Origin: Amaurobius ferox
Taxonomy: Eukaryota; Arthropoda; Arachnida; Araneae; Amaurobiidae
Reading direction: 5' to 3'
Assembly: GCA_951213105.1 (NCBI GenBank)
Contig: OX578155.1
Coordinates: forward strand, 34,555,984 to 34,619,983
Length of the DNA: 64,000 nucleotides
The notes below the pieces were generated by a model. The model was given only the letters and a program-made list of their open reading frames with translations, had not been told where the DNA came from and searched no databases. The position numbers were made by a program, and so were the translations under genes. This document shows positions 58,647-64,000 of the stretch, piece after piece (position 1 is the stretch's first letter; each line of letters opens with the position of its first letter).

Positions 58647-60897
58647 GGTACTTCCTTATTATAGTGGCCCCCACAATTACGATTTCGCCACGGTCTGTAG
58701 AGCGAATGTGTAATAGAAAAATAAAAATAAAGGCAGATCGAAAGAATACCCCCCCTCCATTCGGTGAGCCAAAAGTGAGCCAAGTTGACATGTTTCTCTG
58801 TGTTTTAAAATTGACTACCCCCCCCCCCCCCACTAAAGTGGCGTATATTTCCATATTTTAAAATAGGCTCTTCATACCAAAGTGACGTATTCTACAGTTT
58901 TATGAACTGGAATTTTGAATGTAATTACGATAATGGAATTCAATTTGAATAAAAGTGAATAACACTCATAAAAAGATTACAAGATTTTTGTGCATTCTAA
59001 AAATATTGCATAACTTGCGAGTGTAATTGCAGAATAAAAAACTTTTTAAATTTTAGAAAACATATTGAAACACACGATACTTAAAATATTTTGTGATTTT
59101 AAAAATCAATTTCAAAAACTTATAACTCGAAACTTCAAAAATTTTAAAAGGATTTTAATGAAATTTATTAAAAGGACAATCGGACTTTAACGAAAGTTAA
59201 GAACAACGATACTTAGAACAAATTTAAAAGAAAAAAAAATTAGACTTTAATGAAATTTAAGGAGAAACGATACTTAGAAAAATGATTGTACTTTGAACCA
59301 TTTTACAAACACAGAAAAATACAAAAGACAACTTTAAAACACAGGATGAATAAATAAAAGAACTAACCTTTATGTAAATGCACTTATATCCACATTTTCA
59401 CTTACATCCACACAAACACGTTTTTTTGAACATACACGTACATTCCCCTAAGACATCACATTTTTTAAACATTCCTCACCGGAACACGTTTTCTAAAACA
59501 TTCGCACAAATCCATTTGCCACGTACCAGATGTCATTGAAAACTTATCTGCAATCCAATTAAATCTACAGAAAATATTAAATAAAAGAATAGATACGAAA
59601 ATTACGTGTGAAATGTTCAATGAAAATGCAAGATAGATGTACAGCAAAAATACTCAACAAATCCGATGAAATACCTATTTCCTATTCAAATGAAGAATCC
59701 AAAAAAGCTGCATGTTGATTTGAAGTCAGAAAGTCACAGGCTACCAGACTAGTGATGAAAACAGAATAGAATTGTAACTTGGTGCTTCGCGAAAACCAGA
59801 CGTTTCGCGCCAAAGAAGCTGTGGGGAGAAATTCAACCGATCACCCAAAAATAAATAATATAATACTTACATGTTTTATAAGAAGAGTTTTAATAATCTT
59901 TATGACATTATGCTGTACATTACAAGCCATATTTCTGAAATTGTTTTCAATAATTCATCAAAAACATTTTTTTCCCCTTTGTATTTTCTCCACATAAATT
60001 CTGAAAGATATGATTCGAGGTGATCCCGAGCCGTGCCTTGATCTTTTTTATTATTCCACTTGACAGAACCCCACATTCTTTCTACATTTTGTGTGTGAAC
60101 AAACCTGCTTCAAGATCCGCCGTTTTGTATCCCTTCCAACAATCTGAACAGATCGTTGATTTATCTTGTACATGTTCAATAATTTTTTCCATGAGTGTAC
60201 TAGCATATCTATTCGCAACTTGAATGAGAAAGCACTCGTCATTTTCCCAGCATATTCCTCCGAAATTCCATTGTTGGAGTACCATACCGCTGTTGTTTTT
60301 ACGCCAGATGAACAAACTTTCATCGAACTCAACAATTTTATTGACACCACTTATTCGTCCATTAAATCTTTGCATTAGATGTAGGGAACACACTTCTCTC
60401 ATGTAATTGTTCCAATCAATTGTTGTATTTTCACACATATTAAGATGTTTGTCACACCATTTGAAAGTCGTCAACTTCTCTGCCCAACAGCAGATAAATC
60501 TAAAAGCAGTTACGAACAGTATTCTGGAACCGCTGAACCAATTTCCAACATGGAGGCCCTTCTTTTTACATTGCACCTCCAAATGGCTTCGTCGTTAACA
60601 TACAGCTTCATGTCTTCGCCATTATCATATATTCGTTTGTCAGGTAAAAGACATTCTTGGAATAATAATATGGAATTGTTTGGTAACAAGATCTGTCTGG
60701 TAAGATTGTTAACAAGATTGTTTTTAAAAAAAGCAAGCAATTTAAAAAAACTAGTACGAAATCGGAAACGTTAACAAAAAAGCAATATGACGATAATATG
60801 AATAGATGCTGTTTCTTTAGGACTGCAAACACTTGGCGAGATTTTACAACCTACCTTGGCAATTCATCCTCAGGGGCCACTATAATAAGGAAGTACC
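58647..60897 (-). mobile_element. Merlin DNA transposon with perfect target duplication
   Basis: 25-bp perfect terminal inverted repeats (58647-58671 and 60873-60897, starting GGTACTTCCTTATTATAGTG) are directly flanked by the 8-bp direct repeat GAAATTGT (58639-58646, 60898-60905). Known: Merlin elements, relatives of bacterial IS1016/IS1595, make 8-9 bp duplications. The transposase remnant inside confirms the class. The 1.25 kb on the left is noncoding. Identical termini and target duplication suggest a fairly recent insertion, although the gene is broken. Confidence 0.9.
59900..60740 (-). pseudogene. Merlin (ISXO2-like) transposase, frameshifted
   Basis: Three reverse-strand frames together span an ISXO2/IS1595-like transposase. 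N-terminal part (60740 to about 60600): a CLLPDKRIYDNGEDM segment, weakly zinc-binding-like. Middle (60582-60082): KGLHVGNWFSGSR, WAEKLTTF, then the first catalytic aspartate in VEFDESLFIWRK, QQWNFGGICW, and the second in STICSDCWKGYKT. C-terminal part (60100-59900), in another frame: HTQNVERMWGSVK, holding the third acidic position, then ARDHLESYLSEFMWRK and a stop at 59900. There is a frame change near 60595, and a second near 60095 where about 16-18 residues usually found before HTQN are missing. Not functional as it stands. Confidence 0.85.
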
Positions 60898-60905
60898 GAA
60901 ATTGT

Positions 60906-61854
60906 TTTAAGTTCTAGGGAAAACAAGAAATACATAAATAAAAAAGAAATAGAAGTAAACATAACATCTCCTCATTCCCATGAAAGAATATATTGAAAAA
61001 ATTGGCAAAGAACAGTTGGTTTACAGTGAACGAAGAATAGCAATTTACAGCTATGTTTGTAAAATATTTTCTGTTAAGCGTACAACTTTTATTGAAGGAT
61101 AGTGATTGGGAAAATGTATTTTCAAGGGTCCAAAAACATGAAAATTCAACAGAGCATAGAAATTGTATCAAAATATATGTATAATTGTTTTGTAACTCTT
61201 TTAACTAAACAACATTCATTTTTTGAAAATTTGAACACGTTTCGATGCCAGAGTAATCAAAAAAGAAGTTCTAATATTTTTGAGAAGATAGAAAATACTC
61301 TCAAAATATCATTAATTCGAAGATAAATTTTTCGCGTACCTCTTAAATAATAAAAACATTTTAAATCCGACCTGCTAGAAATTAAACGTTCGCTTACTAC
61401 ACATAAAAGTTAAAGCAACAGTTTTGAAACATTAAATATTCATAAGAAAATAGCTATTGAAACTAAATTTTAAGCAAAAGCAGCTCTAAATATCCTAAAA
61501 ATATGCATTTACTATATATATACATATATTTTTTTTAAATCCAAAAGAAAAAATTAATGACATCACAACTGTTAGGCCTAGAACGTTCGGGGCAGCTGAT
61601 ACATTACTGTATCGCTTATCGAATTATTAACGATCGAAGATTATTAACGATCAGTATTAGAATACAAACTATGCTATTCTAATAATGATTAAACACATGA
61701 AAAAATTAATAAATTAAAGTTGTGTAATAGAGAGTTTCGTATAAAGCGAGCTGATACACCAAAGCTACTGGTTCTGTGCAATGTGCACGATGTAAACCAC
61801 AGACGTGATGTAAACAACAGCGCTGTTGCCATTTTTGAAAAGCTTTCACTCGGA
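60906..61854. other. No gene seen
   Basis: AT-rich interior of the CACTC element to the right of the Merlin insertion. Confidence 0.4.
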
Positions 61855-62105
61855 AAAGGAGTGATATGAAATTCACTTGTTCTAAAGAGTGAGATATTTC
61901 ACTCAGTAAAGGAGTGCTATGAAGATCGACTGCAAATGACTCTTGAAAAAAGAGTGAAATATTTCACTCTTTTTTTTCAAGTGAAATATGCATCCCTTTT
62001 ACGAGTGAAATGACCAAAAAAATCACTCTAAAAGAGTGAATATCAGTTTTTAGGCTTGTCACTCCTCCCAAAAGTGACTTTCTCACTCCTTCCGAATATA
62101 GAGTG
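61855..62105. repeat. Right subterminal hairpin cluster
   Basis: GAGTGA/TCACTC words, several as palindromes (GAGTGAAATATTTCACTC at 61952-61969), ending in the TATAGAGTG terminus. Confidence 0.8.
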
Positions 62106-62429
62106 TACGAAAATAAACCAGATTTGGCGGGAAATCTGCTAAATTGGCAACACCACTATCATTCATAATATACTGCCACTAGTTATAGGCGAATGACGAA
62201 GGTCAAAGTGCCTGGCCATTTGAAAAAAAAAAAATATTGCCACTAGTTAATTTAACTTTTAATAATGCCAGATTTTTAAACCTCATTCACTGTTGCTATG
62301 TTTTCAAATCCAATACATTAAAATAATTTAAATAACAAATTAAATTGTATAATAAAAATACGTATTTCGTCATTATTTTCTAATAAGTAAAACAGCCAAA
62401 ATTATCCAAAAAGTGGTTGGCAAATTTTC

Positions 62430-62474
<45 letters not shown>
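62430..62474. repeat. Poly(A) tract
   Basis: About 45 A residues, possibly the relic tail of a retroposon. No recognisable body upstream. Confidence 0.8.
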
Positions 62475-62477
<3 letters not shown>

Positions 62478-62532
62478 AGGCCATCGGGATCAAAAATAAC
62501 CAAATTGGTTAGAATTAGCCACACCTGACAAA

Positions 62533-62600
62533 CCCCCGGCCGTCCAACTGGTTACTCTAAGTCCTCTGGACGAGTCGGACGGTCTGGGTCTTCAACACCT
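62533..62600 (+). mobile_element. SINE family 1, 3' end fragment
   Basis: CCGGCCGTCCAACTGGTTAC and GACGAGTCGGACGGTCTGGG, then CTTCAAC. Confidence 0.7.
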
Positions 62601-62611
62601 GACAAACCCTG

Positions 62612-63268
62612 ATTTAAAAAAAAATACTTCCATTTAAATATTTATCGTACTTTTACATTTTTAACATTGTATATATTTTAAAAGTGCTGGTACATATTAC
62701 ATACCAATTAATTTTGAATTTCAAGTGTGCTTTCTGCGAGGGGAACACCTTGACCACAGAATTGACATACACAGATTTAAGGAACTTCCACAATGTTCAA
62801 TCTCACGTTTTGTCACTGAACCGACAATTTATTGAAAATACTCCCATTTAAATATTCATCGTACTTTTTCATTTTTAACATTATATATATTAATATATTT
62901 TGAAAGTGGTGGTAGATATTAAATACCAATTAATTTTGAATTTCAAGTGTGCTTTCTGTGAGGGGAACACCTTGACATACACAGATTTAGGGAACTTCCA
63001 CAATGTTCAATCTCACGTTTTGTCACTGAACCGACAATTTATTGAAAATACTCCCATTTAAATATTCATCGTACTTTTTCATTTTTAACATTATATATAT
63101 TAATATATTTTGAAAGTGGTGGTAGATATTAAATACCAATTAATTTTGAATTTCAAGTGTGCTTTCTGTGAGGGGAACACCTTGACATACACAGATTTAA
63201 GGAACTTCCACAATGTTCAATCTCACGTTTTGTCACTGAACCGACAATTTATTGAAAATACTTTCATT
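62612..63268. repeat. 210-bp tandem repeat, three copies
   Basis: GTCACTGAACCGACAATTTA occurs at 62812, 63022 and 63232, exactly 210 bp apart. Copies 2 and 3 are nearly identical; the first is slightly longer (an extra CACAGAATTGAC segment). Confidence 0.9.
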
Positions 63269-63400
63269 TAAATATTCATCGCAGGGGGCTGCCACTCCTC
63301 TGCCACGAACACTATCTGTGACGTCAGTTGGAGTTGGAGTTTACTTGCAGCGCGGCACAAGATGGCGCGGCAGGCGCGCGGGTTTTTTTTATTTTTTGTT
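63269..63400 (+). promoter_or_regulatory. GC-rich promoter-like patch
   Basis: A sharp change to GC-rich sequence with a perfect CRE palindrome TGACGTCA (63319-63326) and, 30 bp on, AAGATGGCGCGGC, resembling a YY1/initiator-type site. No long open frame follows within the window. A first exon or bidirectional promoter of a gene beyond 64000 is possible. Confidence 0.35.
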
Positions 63401-64000
63401 TGAAACAAGTGCATTTTTAAAGTGTTTATTGGATTCGAAGACTTCTTACAAGTTCAACTAGAATTTTAATCAAAGATTTGCATCTTAAATTCCAGGCAAT
63501 GCTAGCTTTTTTTATGTGTTCTTTCCGTAATATAATGTATATTTTAGAGTCGTGTTTCCCAACCTCAGATACATGCAAAAATTTCAGTATTGAAGAATAG
63601 GACTCATTTAAATTCGTTTATTGAACCAAAGATATTTTTTATTAAGAAATTAATGACTAAAAGTACATTTATATTTTCAAAATTTATTTATATTCCGTTT
63701 TTTAAGGTTGAATAATGCAAATTTCAATTAAAAATTTTCTTTTAAAGTAGTTAACATTGTAAAATTTATATTAATTTGGGAAAATGCACTTCTTTCTTGA
63801 AACATTAGTTTAGTTCATGAAGTTCCATTATGTAGGATTTTTAAATCTTAAAAGACGAAAGTACAGTATACTTTTTATTCATTTCATTTTACAGCAAGTT
63901 ATTTGTATCTTTATATATTTTCTAATGATGTTCTTGTAATTTTTGAAAAATCTAACAGGGTTTAATCTCGCACATTTTATATTAATTAAATTTTATTACA
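63401..64000. other. No gene seen
   Basis: AT-rich. If the patch at 63269-63400 is a promoter, this could be 5' untranslated or intronic sequence. Confidence 0.35.

Larger units (their letters stand above)
52622..62105. mobile_element. Candidate large DNA transposon with CACTC termini
   Basis: The left end CACTCTAAATTTGAAAGAGT and the complement of the right end, CACTCTATATTCGGAAGGAG, align over their full length, with TA on both outer sides. Inside each end is a cluster of short GAGTGA/TCACTC palindromes (52630-53035 and 61855-62100) and nowhere else in the window. The interior is mostly noncoding and carries nested SINEs and a Merlin element. Known: subterminal repeat clusters are common in CACTA-like and other cut-and-paste elements. 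Class assignment is open, and the TA duplication is weak evidence. Confidence 0.6.

Noticed and set aside
60914..61326. Overlapping open frames on both strands right of the Merlin element
   Set aside because: Low-complexity, hydrophobic or basic composition typical of AT-rich noncoding DNA.

Overview
This is AT-rich, repeat-dense eukaryotic nuclear DNA. GT-AG splicing, three families of tRNA-derived SINEs, a Merlin DNA transposon and abundant microsatellites rule out a prokaryote. The mix suggests an arthropod, plausibly a chelicerate, but that is an inference from repeat style. I recognise no single-copy host gene; almost everything with structure is a mobile element, a decayed element gene or a tandem repeat.

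The centrepiece is a 12.6-kb element at 13891-26486. It is flanked by a perfect 6-bp direct repeat (AGCATA), begins with 5'-AGTAGGGG and ends with the reverse complement. It is almost one continuous palindrome: two arms of about 6.05 kb, essentially identical, around a roughly 490-bp non-palindromic spacer. Each arm carries one intact two-exon gene for a protein-primed family B DNA polymerase with N-terminal C2H2 zinc fingers and an embedded endonuclease VII-like HNH motif. The two genes diverge from the centre. The 6-bp target duplication and AG terminus fit the Polinton/Maverick group, but no integrase, ATPase, protease or capsid gene is visible. It looks like a polymerase-only element whose terminal inverted repeats have swallowed the gene.

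Layout: 0-9.4 kb holds mosaic copies of four related interspersed repeat families (called A, B, C and D here). Families A and B share a 5' tip, an internal CAGA/CA microsatellite and a 3' hairpin, an architecture like Helentron-associated HINE/DINE-1 elements. 9.6-10.7 kb has a reverse-transcriptase-like fragment between inverted repeats. 10.8-13.9 kb has SINEs and a 21-bp minisatellite. 13.9-26.5 kb is the palindromic element. 26.6-31 kb is a head-to-tail family A array. 31.7-36.8 kb has three unrelated tandem repeats. 38.9-43.7 kb has family C and a second family A array. 44-46.7 kb has a perfect hairpin and two fold-back elements. 46.8-51.9 kb has three family B copies, one with a SINE inserted in its CA tract. 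52.62-62.11 kb looks like one 9.5-kb DNA transposon with CACTC termini and hairpin-rich subterminal regions, which has received SINEs and a 2.25-kb Merlin element with perfect 8-bp target duplications. 62.6-63.3 kb is a 210-bp tandem repeat followed by a small GC-rich promoter-like patch.

The two polymerase genes are the only intact protein genes I would defend. The Merlin transposase and RT-like fragments are broken or partial.
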